Source: Bryobacterales bacterium (lineage in GTDB: Bacteria; Acidobacteriota; Terriglobia; Bryobacterales; Bryobacteraceae). Taken from it: a stretch of 6,600 bases of DNA. How positions within the stretch are numbered: position 1 is the stretch's first letter; each line of letters opens with the position of its first letter. Below are positions 1 to 6,185 of this stretch, piece after piece. Location: the NCBI GenBank assembly GCA_003132865.1, contig PKYZ01000332.1, forward strand, positions 9,645-16,244. Direction: 5' to 3'. The notes under the pieces were generated by a model that had not been told where the DNA came from, did not search any database, and worked only from the letters and a program-made list of their open reading frames with translations. The translations under genes were made by a program, and so were the position numbers.

Positions 1-1314
1 CGGCAAGGTCCCGCGCAGGCGGCCGGCGGGATCGATGGTGCCCGTTATGCCGTCATTAGTCGAGCGCAGGATCCAGCGCCGGTTTTCGGCGGCGCGCATG
101 CGCACGATTTCGAGGTGTTGCAGGCGCGCGGCGCTCTTACCGAAGTAGCCGTCGTTGGAGATGTTGAACAGCACCTCTGCGCCGTCCGCCACGAAGCGCC
201 GCACGAAATTGGGGAATACCGATTCGTAGCAGATGAAGGTGCCCAATTTGTGACCGTCGATGGGCGAGACTACTACCTGCTGGCCGGGTGTGAAATCGCC
301 CGCCTCGGTAGTGATGCGCTTGACGAAATCGAAGGGCCATGGGACGAACTCGCCCAATGGCACCAGGTTGACCTTGTCATAGCGGGTGACGAGGCGGCCC
401 TCCGGCGAGACCAGGATGGCCGAATTGAGGGGCGCGCCTTGCGGCGTGTGCGCCACCACTCCCAGCAGAAGATTCGTATTGGCGACGCGCGCCAGATCGG
501 CGATGTAGCCCCGAAAACGGGGGTCCGCGTCATAGTAGAGCGGCGCCGGTACTTCGGGCCAGACGACCACCGCCGGATGCTCGTCGCCGCCGGTCATGAC
601 CGCGCGCAGGGAGAGCGCCGCCAGGTTGCGCTGCATGCGGTCCACCGATTCCGGGGTCCATTGCGCGTCTTCGGAGATGTTGGGCTGCACCAGGACGGCG
701 GTATCGCGGCCGCGCCGGGCGTCGGGCAGCGGCGGCAGAAAGATGAGAAAGGGCAGCGGCAGCAGCCACATCAGGTACAGGCGCGGCCGCCCAAGCACCG
801 CCAGCGCCATGGCGGTGGCCATCACCATGAAGACGAACGACAGGCCGTAGACGCTGGCGTAGGGCGCGAGACGCATCGGCAACCCCATGTCGATGCCGGC
901 ATTGCCAAGCGCCAGCCACGCGAAACCGAGCGATCCGTGGGTGGCTTCGATCGAGACCCATAGCGCGGCCACCGCGGGCGCGGCCCACCAACGTCGCATC
1001 AGGATGCCGGCCAGCATCGCGAATACCCCCATGTGCAGCGCTTTGATCAGGCAGAAGAGCAGAAACGCGAGCCAGGCCAGCGCTGTGCTGAGGCCTCCAT
1101 AGAATGCCAGCACGCCCTGGATCCAGTAGCAGACGCCGAACCAGTAGACCACGCCCGCGATGTGACCCAGCAGAAAGCGGCGCCACGGCCGCGGCTCGCG
1201 GGCCACGGCCACCAGCAGGGGCACCAGCGCCACCGGCGCGCACCACACGAGATTGAAGCGCGGAAAGGACAGGATGAGGAGGATGGCGGTGAGCAGCGCG
1301 CCGAGGTATTTCAA
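1..1314 (-). CDS. lnt: Apolipoprotein N-acyltransferase Lnt (C-terminus cut by window edge)
   Basis: This inner-membrane enzyme transfers an acyl chain from a phospholipid to the N-terminal cysteine of apolipoproteins, the last step of lipoprotein maturation. The visible 438 residues start with a hydrophobic region of several membrane segments (about residues 3-200), followed by a nitrilase-like domain. The expected catalytic triad is present: E254 in WPEVPAP, K314 in YDKVNLVP and C362 in FICYE. Their spacing resembles E. coli E267/K335/C387. E322 (PLGEFVP) and E364 match the other conserved acidic residues. The reading frame is still open at position 1, so the final membrane helix is not seen. 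I chose the TTG at 1314 because it overlaps the lipA stop (TTGA) and no ATG or GTG lies in frame just upstream. The hydrophobic N-terminus begins directly there. It is the last visible gene of the operon and is probably translated by coupling to lipA. The family assignment is very secure; the start codon is less so. Confidence 0.95.
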   Translation of the reverse strand, partial: MKYLGALLTAILLILSFPRFNLVWCAPVALVPLLVAVAREPRPWRRFLLGHIAGVVYWFGVCYWIQGVLAFYGGLSTALAWLAFLLFCLIKALHMGVFAMLAGILMRRWWAAPAVAALWVSIEATHGSLGFAWLALGNAGIDMGLPMRLAPYASVYGLSFVFMVMATAMALAVLGRPRLYLMWLLPLPFLIFLPPLPDARRGRDTAVLVQPNISEDAQWTPESVDRMQRNLAALSLRAVMTGGDEHPAVVVWPEVPAPLYYDADPRFRGYIADLARVANTNLLLGVVAHTPQGAPLNSAILVSPEGRLVTRYDKVNLVPLGEFVPWPFDFVKRITTEAGDFTPGQQVVVSPIDGHKLGTFICYESVFPNFVRRFVADGAEVLFNISNDGYFGKSAARLQHLEIVRMRAAENRRWILRSTNDGITGTIDPAGRLRGTLP

Positions 1315-2210
1315 TTTGCCGACCGCGCTTCTTCGCTTACCCGGTCGGCCATGTAGGAACTGCGCACCAGCGGGCCGCTGAAGACCATTTGGAAGCCGAT
1401 AGACAGGCCGTATTCGCGGTACCGGTCGAATTGCCGCGGCTCGATGTAAGCGGCTACCGGCAGGTTGCGTCGCGTGGGCCGGAGATACTGGCCGATGGTG
1501 GCCACGGCTGTCCCGGCGGCGCGCAGATCGCGCAACACGGCGTGCACTTCCTCTTCGGTTTCGCCCAACCCGGCCATCAGGCCGGACTTGGTCAGGATGC
1601 CGGGCCGGTAGCGACGCGCGAAATCCAGCACATCGAGCGACTGCCGGTAGTTGGCCTGCGGTCGCACGCGGCCGTAGAGCCGCGGCGCCGTCTCAATGTT
1701 GTGATTGAAGACGTGCGGGCCGGCATCCAGGACGCGGGCCACGGCCTGCAGATCGCCGCAAAAATCGGGCGTTAGGACTTCCACGCGGGCGTCCGGCAAA
1801 GCGTGACGCACCTGGCGCACGGTTTCCGCGAAATGCGCGGAGCCGCCGTCGCGCAGATCGTCGCGATTCACGCTGGTGATCACCACGTAGCGCAGGTTCA
1901 TGGCGGCGGCCATGCGCGCGACATTGGCGGGCTCGGCGGGATCGAGGCGCATATCCTGCTTGGCCGGGGAGCCTTTCGGCACCGAACAGAATCCGCAGCC
2001 GCGGGTGCACAGATTGCCGAGGATCATGAAGGTGGCCGCGCCGCGCGCGAAACATTCGTGGATATTCGGGCAGCGTGCCGATTCGCAGACGGTGTGCAGA
2101 TTGAGCTGCCGGAAGCCGGCTTTCAGGCGGTGCAGGGCTTCGTAATGTGTGGCGCTGTTACGGGCCCATTCGGGCAAGCGCGGTCGGATCTGCACCAGCG
2201 TCTCGGTCAC
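1311..2210 (-). CDS. lipA: Lipoyl synthase LipA (radical SAM)
   Basis: LipA inserts two sulfurs into the protein-bound octanoyl chain, making the lipoyl cofactor of pyruvate and 2-oxoglutarate dehydrogenases and the glycine cleavage system; it acts in the cytoplasm. The 299-residue length is typical. The auxiliary-cluster motif CX4CX5C is at C42, C47 and C53. The radical SAM motif CX3CX2C is at C68, C72 and C75 (CTRGCGFC). The C-terminal RSSY motif, whose serine ligates the auxiliary cluster in known LipA structures, is at 283-286. Nothing key is missing. The start is GTG at 2210, four bases after the SPOR gene stop. An AGGGA sequence lies immediately before it, closer than ideal, so coupling to the upstream gene is likely. 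Its stop overlaps the lnt start. A lipB gene is not present in the window. Its place among envelope genes is not explained by its function. Confidence 0.97.
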   Translation of the reverse strand: MTETLVQIRPRLPEWARNSATHYEALHRLKAGFRQLNLHTVCESARCPNIHECFARGAATFMILGNLCTRGCGFCSVPKGSPAKQDMRLDPAEPANVARMAAAMNLRYVVITSVNRDDLRDGGSAHFAETVRQVRHALPDARVEVLTPDFCGDLQAVARVLDAGPHVFNHNIETAPRLYGRVRPQANYRQSLDVLDFARRYRPGILTKSGLMAGLGETEEEVHAVLRDLRAAGTAVATIGQYLRPTRRNLPVAAYIEPRQFDRYREYGLSIGFQMVFSGPLVRSSYMADRVSEEARSAN

Positions 2211-2214
2211 TTCC

Positions 2215-2835
2215 CTATCTTTTCACAATGGGATGGAAGCCGAGGTTCTCGAGCTCCGCCTTGGCTTTGCCGAGCGTCGAGAGGTCGCGGTACGGGCCCA
2301 CCAGCACGCGCGTCGTCCTCCCGTTGGGACCCGGACCGAGCGACGACGGGAAACCCTTGTCCTTAAGCGCTCGAGCCAACACTTCGGCCTCGCGCGCACC
2401 CACGGATACAACCTGTAGATAAGTCTCGCCGGGGGCCGGCTCGACGGCAACTGGCGCGGGCGCGGCGGGCTTAGCGGGCGCGGGCGGCTCCGTCTTGGCC
2501 GCGGGAGGCTGCGCGGCCTGAGTCGTCGGTTGCGGCTCGCTGGCAGGCGCGTTGCCGCCGGCGTCTTCCTTGGGCGGCTCGGCGGCGGCCGCTGGCGGGT
2601 TCTGCGGCGCGGGAGCAGTCCCGGAAGCCGGCTGCGGGCGCGTGTTCGACGGCGCCGCCGCCCCGCTATTTTGATCGCGATTCGCGGCGAGCTGGGTCGC
2701 GGGCGTGGAGTTGCGGCCCACAATGTAGCCCATCACGAAAAACACCGCGAACAGGATCACCACGATGAAAAAACCGCTGAGCAGTTGCCGGTTGCCCAGC
2801 ACCAGTTCGAATTCGCCAGTTTCGTTGTTCTTCAT
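2215..2835 (-). CDS. Single-pass membrane protein with C-terminal SPOR domain
   Basis: This 206-residue protein has a short N-terminal cytoplasmic segment, one membrane helix at about residues 19-39, a long Pro/Ala-rich linker (about 45-136) and a C-terminal SPOR-like domain (about 137-206, from [10 protein letters not shown] to the end). In known families SPOR domains bind glycan strands lacking stem peptides, often at the division septum. By inference this protein is anchored in the inner membrane and reaches through the periplasm to peptidoglycan. The domain shows the usual pattern of a first strand with LQVVSVG, a helix with [12 protein letters not shown], and a later RVLVGPY strand. The ATG at 2835 overlaps the slipin stop as ATGA, and I see no separate Shine-Dalgarno, so translation is probably coupled. 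It could be a FtsN- or DedD-like division factor, but nothing here proves a division role. The SPOR call is good; the exact function is open. Confidence 0.85.
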   Translation of the reverse strand: MKNNETGEFELVLGNRQLLSGFFIVVILFAVFFVMGYIVGRNSTPATQLAANRDQNSGAAAPSNTRPQPASGTAPAPQNPPAAAAEPPKEDAGGNAPASEPQPTTQAAQPPAAKTEPPAPAKPAAPAPVAVEPAPGETYLQVVSVGAREAEVLARALKDKGFPSSLGPGPNGRTTRVLVGPYRDLSTLGKAKAELENLGFHPIVKR

Positions 2836-3626
2836 GGATTAGCCGGTTTGGATGGTTCGCCCAGCTTGCTCAACGCGCGCTCCAAAGATGACAATATATC
2901 GAGCGGCAGAGGGAAAACGATGGTGGTGTTTTTTTCGGTGCCGATTTCCACCAGTGTTTGCAGGTAGCGCAACTGGATCGCCACGGGCTGTTCCTGGATG
3001 ACCTTGGCGGCCATGGAGAGTTTCGCGGCCGCGCTGTATTCGCCTTCGGCGTGAATGATCTTGGCGCGCCGCTCGCGCTCGGCTTCGGCCTGGCGGCCGA
3101 TGGCGCGGATCATCTGCTCGGCCAGGTCCACCTGCTTCACCTCGACCATAGTCACCTTCACGCCCCAGGGCGAGGTGTGCTGGTCGAGAATGGATTGCAG
3201 CCGCACGTTGAGCTTATCGCGCTGGCTCAGGAGCTCGTCGAGCTCCACCTCGCCCAGCACGCTGCGCAGCGTGGTTTGCGCCAGTTGCGACGTGGCGTAG
3301 AGGAAATTGGAGACCTCCACGATCGCCAGGCGCGGCTCGATCACCCGGAAGTAGACGACGGCATTCACTTTGACGGTCACGTTGTCGCGTGTGATCACGT
3401 CCTGCGCCGGAACTTCGAGAGTATCGATGCGCAACGAAACGCGCACCATGCGATCGATGGGCGCGAAGACCAGGGTGATGCCCGGTCCTTTGGGTTGGTC
3501 CAGCAGACGGCCCAGCCGGAAGATGACGGCGCGCTCGTACTCGCGCAGGATCTTGATGGAAGACAGCAGGTACAGCACCACGATGATGATGACGATCGTG
3601 GTGAAGCTCGTGAAGTCGATGCTCAT
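2832..3626 (-). CDS. Slipin / stomatin-like SPFH domain protein
   Basis: This 264-residue member of the stomatin/slipin branch of SPFH proteins has an N-terminal membrane segment at about residues 8-24 (followed by [13 protein letters not shown]). The SPFH (band 7) domain spans about 26-190, with stomatin-like stretches such as [12 protein letters not shown] and [15 protein letters not shown]. An Ala/Glu-rich helical region at about 165-212 is likely to drive oligomerisation. Such proteins assemble into large membrane rings or cages and organise membrane microdomains. They are very often encoded next to NfeD proteases, and archaeal stomatin is known to be cleaved by its NfeD partner. The gene starts at an ATG that overlaps the stop of the NfeD gene (ATGA), with a GGAG about 7 bases upstream. 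Its own stop overlaps the SPOR gene start. The pairing suggests that slipin and NfeD act together in the inner membrane; that is inference from the family. It resembles a slipin more than a HflK/HflC or a flotillin, because it is short and lacks a long repeat tail. Confidence 0.93.
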   Translation of the reverse strand: MSIDFTSFTTIVIIIVVLYLLSSIKILREYERAVIFRLGRLLDQPKGPGITLVFAPIDRMVRVSLRIDTLEVPAQDVITRDNVTVKVNAVVYFRVIEPRLAIVEVSNFLYATSQLAQTTLRSVLGEVELDELLSQRDKLNVRLQSILDQHTSPWGVKVTMVEVKQVDLAEQMIRAIGRQAEAERERRAKIIHAEGEYSAAAKLSMAAKVIQEQPVAIQLRYLQTLVEIGTEKNTTIVFPLPLDILSSLERALSKLGEPSKPANP

Positions 3627-4921
3627 GTTGAGGCTCCGTTCGGTGGGGAGATAGGTTCCACCGTGAGTTTGAGTCGATCAATTGCAATGACGCGCACGCG
3701 GCCGCCGGCGGCTACCTGGGCCGGCGCCACGGCATTCCAGTATTCGCCGCGGACAAAGATCTTGCCTTCGGGCGCCAGCGGCGTGACGGCCGTGCCGATT
3801 TCGCCGATCATGCCTTCGCTGCCGGTCACCACTTTATTACGGCGCGCGCGCAGCACCAGCGAGAGCAGCACCATGGTGATGAGCGAGAAGGGCAACGCCA
3901 GCGCGACGGCGGTGGAGAGATGAATGCGCATTTCGGGCACGGGACTGTCGATCAGCATCACCGCTCCGAGTACCATGGAAAGCGCGCCACCCGCGCCGAG
4001 AATGCCGTGCGTGGCGAACTTCGCTTCCAGAATAAACAGCGTGAAGGCCAGCAGCAGCAGCGCCGCGCCCAACCAGTTGATGGGCAGCACCGAGAGCGCG
4101 GAGAGCCCCAGCAGGGCCAGGATAGCTCCCAGGATGCCGGGCACGATCAGCCCCGGCGAGGTGAACTCCACGTAGATGCCGAGCGCGCCCAGCACTAGCA
4201 GAACCAGGGCCAGGTTGGGGTCGCTGATGGCGGACATGATTTTCTGGCGCAGATTTTTTTCGTAGACTTCGAGGGTGGCGCCGCGCGTGTGCAGCACGGT
4301 GCGGGTTCCATCCAGGCGCGTGACCTCGCGGCCGTCGAGTTTATCCAGCAGATCCCGTTCGTCGTTCGCCACCAGTTCGATCAGGTGATTGTCGAGCGCT
4401 TCCTTGTCGGTGAACGACTGGCTCTCGCGTACGGCTTTTTCGGCGAGCGCGCTGTTGCGTCCGCGCTTGGCCACGATACTGCGCAGAGAGGCCGCCGCGT
4501 CGTTCTCGACCTTCTGCTTCATGATGGCATCCATCTCGCCGCCGATCAGCACGGGATGCGCAGCGCCGGTGTTGGTGCCCGGCGACATGGCGGCGACGTC
4601 GCCGGCCTCCAGGATGAAGAAGCCCGCGGATGCCGCGCGCGCGCCGCTGGGCGCCACGAAAGTGACCACCGGCATGGGCGCGGCCACGATCTTCTCGATC
4701 GACTCGCGCATGGCGTCCATGAGCCCGCCGGGCGTATTCAAGCGCACCAGCAGCAACACGGCGTCTTCTTGTTTGGCCTGCTGGATGGCGCGGGACAGGA
4801 TCTCGGCGGTCACCGGATGGATCATGCCATCCACGTCCACGGCCAGCACCCGGGGCGTGGCGGCCTTCGAACTCGCTGCCGCTAGCGCCAGCAGGAGCAA
4901 ACTCGCCAATCGTAATCGCAC
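3623..4921 (-). CDS. nfeD: NfeD family membrane serine protease (ClpP-like, full-length type)
   Basis: From the GTG at 4921 this is 432 residues. A signal peptide ([20 protein letters not shown]) is followed by a ClpP/crotonase-like protease domain (about 22-200), a set of four to five membrane helices (about 236-358) and a C-terminal OB-fold, the NfeD domain proper (about 366-422). NTPGG at 62-66 is the usual oxyanion-region motif. S98 in RAASAGFF fits the nucleophile, and K137, before a run ending in GRN, fits the Lys of the Ser-Lys dyad known from the archaeal homologue. The protease domain should face the periplasm. The likely partner is the adjacent slipin, whose start overlaps this stop. 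An in-frame GTG at 4975 would add 18 residues, but it has no ribosome binding site and would put a non-hydrophobic stretch before the signal peptide, so I prefer 4921. The GGAGG lies 15 bases from this GTG, which is long. The family is secure; the start is moderately so. This is the first gene of the operon. Confidence 0.92.
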   Translation of the reverse strand: MRLRLASLLLLALAAASSKAATPRVLAVDVDGMIHPVTAEILSRAIQQAKQEDAVLLLVRLNTPGGLMDAMRESIEKIVAAPMPVVTFVAPSGARAASAGFFILEAGDVAAMSPGTNTGAAHPVLIGGEMDAIMKQKVENDAAASLRSIVAKRGRNSALAEKAVRESQSFTDKEALDNHLIELVANDERDLLDKLDGREVTRLDGTRTVLHTRGATLEVYEKNLRQKIMSAISDPNLALVLLVLGALGIYVEFTSPGLIVPGILGAILALLGLSALSVLPINWLGAALLLLAFTLFILEAKFATHGILGAGGALSMVLGAVMLIDSPVPEMRIHLSTAVALALPFSLITMVLLSLVLRARRNKVVTGSEGMIGEIGTAVTPLAPEGKIFVRGEYWNAVAPAQVAAGGRVRVIAIDRLKLTVEPISPPNGAST

Positions 4922-4929
4922 GCTAACAT
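4882..4929 (-). other. Out-of-frame mini-ORF over the nfeD start
   Basis: An ATG at 4929 lies exactly 7 bases after a perfect GGAGG and opens a 15-residue frame ([15 protein letters not shown]) that ends at TAG, 4884-4882. It overlaps the start of nfeD in a different frame. The peptide has three Cys and two Trp residues and resembles no protein I know. It could be a translated leader that lowers or couples nfeD translation, or merely a chance ATG. The sequence shows only that the best-placed start codon for this ribosome binding site is not in the nfeD frame. Confidence 0.35.
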
Positions 4930-4936
4930 TAATATA

Positions 4937-4941
4937 CCTCC
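4937..4941 (-). promoter_or_regulatory. Shine-Dalgarno (GGAGG) at the head of the nfeD operon
   Basis: GGAGG on the minus strand is the only strong ribosome binding site near the nfeD start. It is 7 bases from the out-of-frame ATG at 4929 and 15 bases from the in-frame GTG at 4921. It rules out the GTG at 4975 as a well-supported start, since that codon lies upstream of it. The divergent gap 4922-5077 also holds A/T-rich stretches that probably carry the operon promoter, but I could not fix a convincing -35/-10 pair on this strand. Confidence 0.6.
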
Positions 4942-5006
4942 GTTGAGACGCGATTGCCTGAAACGTCACGGCCACTCGAAATTGTGATGGAATTGATAAA
5001 AACTTT

Positions 5007-5037
5007 TTGCGGCGCGAGCGGTGAAATCTGCTAGAAT
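5007..5037 (+). promoter_or_regulatory. Candidate promoter for the DUF2934 gene
   Basis: An extended -10 element, TGCTAGAAT (TAGAAT at 5032-5037), is preceded by a weak -35 match TTGCGG (5007-5012) with a 19-base spacer. The extended TGn can compensate for a poor -35. It lies about 40 bases before the ATG at 5078 and would give a short leader carrying AGGGAGAG (5059-5066). This is pattern matching only. Confidence 0.35.
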
Positions 5038-5077
5038 TGAAGAATCAAGTTGAAGTTTAGGGAGAGAAATACCTCGT

Positions 5078-5380
5078 ATGGCAACAAAAAGAAGTACTAA
5101 TTCCGAGCCGGTAGTGTCTTCCGGCGCCGCTCCGGCGCGCGCCAAAAGTACGGTATCACGTAAGCATAGGAACTTCGCTGTGACAGAGAGAGCCGAGAGT
5201 GCCACAGCCTCTTCGTCCGCGGCAGCAGTGCCGGCCTCCAATCCGACGTTCGATGAAGTAGCCCAACTGGCATACTCCTATTGGGAAGTGCGCGGCTATC
5301 AAGGCGGCTCTTCCGAAGAAGACTGGCTGCGCGCCGAGCAAGAGTTGCGCGGCGGCCTGACCATGTCAGTCGCAAACTAA
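5078..5380 (+). CDS. Small DUF2934 domain protein
   Basis: This 100-residue protein is in two parts. Residues 1-55 are Ser/Ala/Lys-rich, probably disordered and basic at the start. Residues 57-93 carry the DUF2934 pattern: an alpha-helical AQLAYSYWEVRG, a Gly-containing turn (YQGGSSEED), then the W83-centred DWLRAEQEL. The Trp, Arg-Gly and Glu-Leu positions typical of that domain are all present. The function of DUF2934 is unknown to me; the domain is common in soil bacteria including acidobacteria. I see no signal peptide, membrane segment or cysteine. The ATG follows AGGGAGAG by 11 bases, a little long but acceptable. It is transcribed divergently from the nfeD operon and convergently with lexA, so it is probably monocistronic. 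It could be a small DNA- or protein-binding accessory factor, but nothing in the sequence decides this. Confidence 0.85.
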   Translation: MATKRSTNSEPVVSSGAAPARAKSTVSRKHRNFAVTERAESATASSSAAAVPASNPTFDEVAQLAYSYWEVRGYQGGSSEEDWLRAEQELRGGLTMSVAN

Positions 5381-5383
5381 GCA

Positions 5384-5411
5384 AGAAGGCAGAAGCCAGG
5401 AGTCAGAATTC
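5384..5411. repeat. Four degenerate tandem 7-base repeats
   Basis: Directly after the DUF2934 stop codon come AGAAGGC, AGAAGCC, AGGAGTC and AGAATTC, four consecutive heptads sharing an AGRAKYC-like pattern. From memory, similar strings of AGAAGTC/AGGAGTC-type heptads occur in acidobacterial and cyanobacterial intergenic regions; I could not check this. The rest of the gap to lexA (5412-5459) shows no clear hairpin terminator for either convergent gene. Confidence 0.5.
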
Positions 5412-5459
5412 AAGGTAGGGCTCCGGTTGCTCCGTGGTTCACTCGCACGATAAGTCAAG

Positions 5460-6086
5460 TTACTTATATTTGCGCAGAACGGCTAGAAGGCGCCCCTGTA
5501 TCTGTACGTCCGCGGCTGGCACAATGATCGGCTGCAGGGCGGCGTTGGCGGGCTGCAGCCGAACCTTGCCCCCCGGTTCGCGATAAAAGCGCTTGAGCGT
5601 GGTCTCGGCGCCTTCGACGAGCGCTACGACGATTTCACCGTCGCGCACTTCGCTAGCGCGCTCGAGGAGGACCATGTCTCCATCGCAGATATGATCGCCG
5701 ATCATGGACTCGCCGCGCACTTCCAGCGCGAAGGTGCCGGGGTGTCCCACGAAATCGGCAAAGCTGAGGGTGGCGCGCTGCTCCACCGACTCCACCGGCA
5801 GTCCGGCGGCGATGCGCCCGAGCAGCGGGATTTCCAGCGCGGCGGCATCCCGATGGCGGCGGTTCTCCTGCACGTACTTGGGGCCTAACTCCAGCGAGCG
5901 GCTCTGGTTGAAGCCGCGCTTCAGATAGTTCTTGGCGGTCAGCGTGGAGATGTGCTTGTGCACGGTGGCGAGCGAAGCCAGGTTCAGGCCTTGCGCCAGC
6001 TCTTCGTAGCTGGGGCTGTAGCCGTTGTCATCGACGAATTTCGCAATCAGGTCGAGCACTTGCTTTTGGCGGCGGGTTAAAGCCAT
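5460..6086 (-). CDS. lexA: LexA repressor, SOS response
   Basis: LexA represses DNA-damage genes and cleaves itself when stimulated by RecA filaments. The 208 residues comprise an N-terminal winged helix-turn-helix (about 1-68, starting ALTRRQKQVLDLI, with recognition helix near ASLATVHKHISTL) and a C-terminal S24 peptidase-type domain (about 85-208). The cleavage site is A94-G95 (RIAAGLPV). The catalytic serine is S127 in GESMIGD and the lysine is K165 in TTLKRFYRE, spaced as in E. coli LexA (S119/K156). All key residues are intact, so it should be cleavable. The ATG at 6086 follows AGAGGA by about 10 bases. I found no clear E. coli-type (CTGT-N8-ACAG), Bacillus-type (GAAC-N4-GTTC) or alphaproteobacterial (GTTC-N7-GTTC) operator upstream, so its binding site in this lineage may be different. 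It lies convergent to the DUF2934 gene and downstream of a phosphatase gene on the same strand. Confidence 0.97.
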   Translation of the reverse strand: MALTRRQKQVLDLIAKFVDDNGYSPSYEELAQGLNLASLATVHKHISTLTAKNYLKRGFNQSRSLELGPKYVQENRRHRDAAALEIPLLGRIAAGLPVESVEQRATLSFADFVGHPGTFALEVRGESMIGDHICDGDMVLLERASEVRDGEIVVALVEGAETTLKRFYREPGGKVRLQPANAALQPIIVPAADVQIQGRLLAVLRKYK

Positions 6087-6107
6087 CGGAGCATTCCTCT
6101 CTGTCCT

Positions 6108-6136
6108 ATTGTGGGCGAAGAAAAAGGGAAATGCAA
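6108..6136 (-). promoter_or_regulatory. Candidate sigma-70 type promoter of lexA
   Basis: On the minus strand, TTGCAT (6136-6131) is separated by exactly 17 bases from CACAAT (6113-6108). These are fair -35 and -10 matches. Transcription would start near 6100, giving a very short leader before the lexA ATG at 6086. No known LexA operator sequence overlaps it. Confidence 0.45.
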
Positions 6137-6155
6137 GAGGCGAGTGAGAATTATT

Positions 6156-6181
6156 CCGACGGCCGTACCGTACGCGGTCGG
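6156..6181 (-). terminator. Hairpin just after the phosphatase gene, possible terminator
   Basis: An 8-base inverted repeat with one mismatch (CCGACGGC and GCGGTCGG, plus-strand order) flanks a 10-base loop in which CGTAC occurs twice. It begins 4 bases past the phosphatase stop codon and precedes the lexA promoter. The following minus-strand bases (AATAATTCT) are A/T-rich but lack a good U-tract, so it is at best a weak intrinsic terminator. It could instead be a protein-binding palindrome. Confidence 0.4.
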
Positions 6182-6185
6182 AGGA

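Noticed and set aside
115..963. Long plus-strand open frame (282 codons) opposite lnt
   Set aside because: The minus-strand frame encodes Lnt with all its catalytic residues. The plus-strand product is Arg/Gln/His-rich with no recognisable domain, as expected for the antisense of a GC-rich gene.
530..1246. Minus-strand open frame of 238 codons in another phase of lnt
   Set aside because: Its product is Arg/Ala/Gly-rich low-complexity sequence, while the neighbouring phase continues the Lnt membrane region without a stop.
2440..2700. Repetitive GC-rich stretch that might be a DNA repeat
   Set aside because: It is the codon-level result of the Pro/Ala-rich linker in the SPOR protein; I see no exact repeat unit.
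2958..3923. Plus-strand open frame of 321 codons opposite slipin and the end of nfeD
   Set aside because: It spans the overlap of two well-supported genes on the other strand, and its His/Asp/Leu-rich product resembles no family.
4922..4975. An 18-residue N-terminal extension of nfeD from the GTG at 4975
   Set aside because: There is no Shine-Dalgarno before it, the GGAGG lies inside the extension, and the shorter form begins with a proper signal peptide.
4966..5241. Minus-strand open frame of 91 codons overlapping the DUF2934 gene and the divergent promoter region
   Set aside because: It has no ribosome binding site or domain, and the plus-strand DUF2934 motif explains the conserved part.
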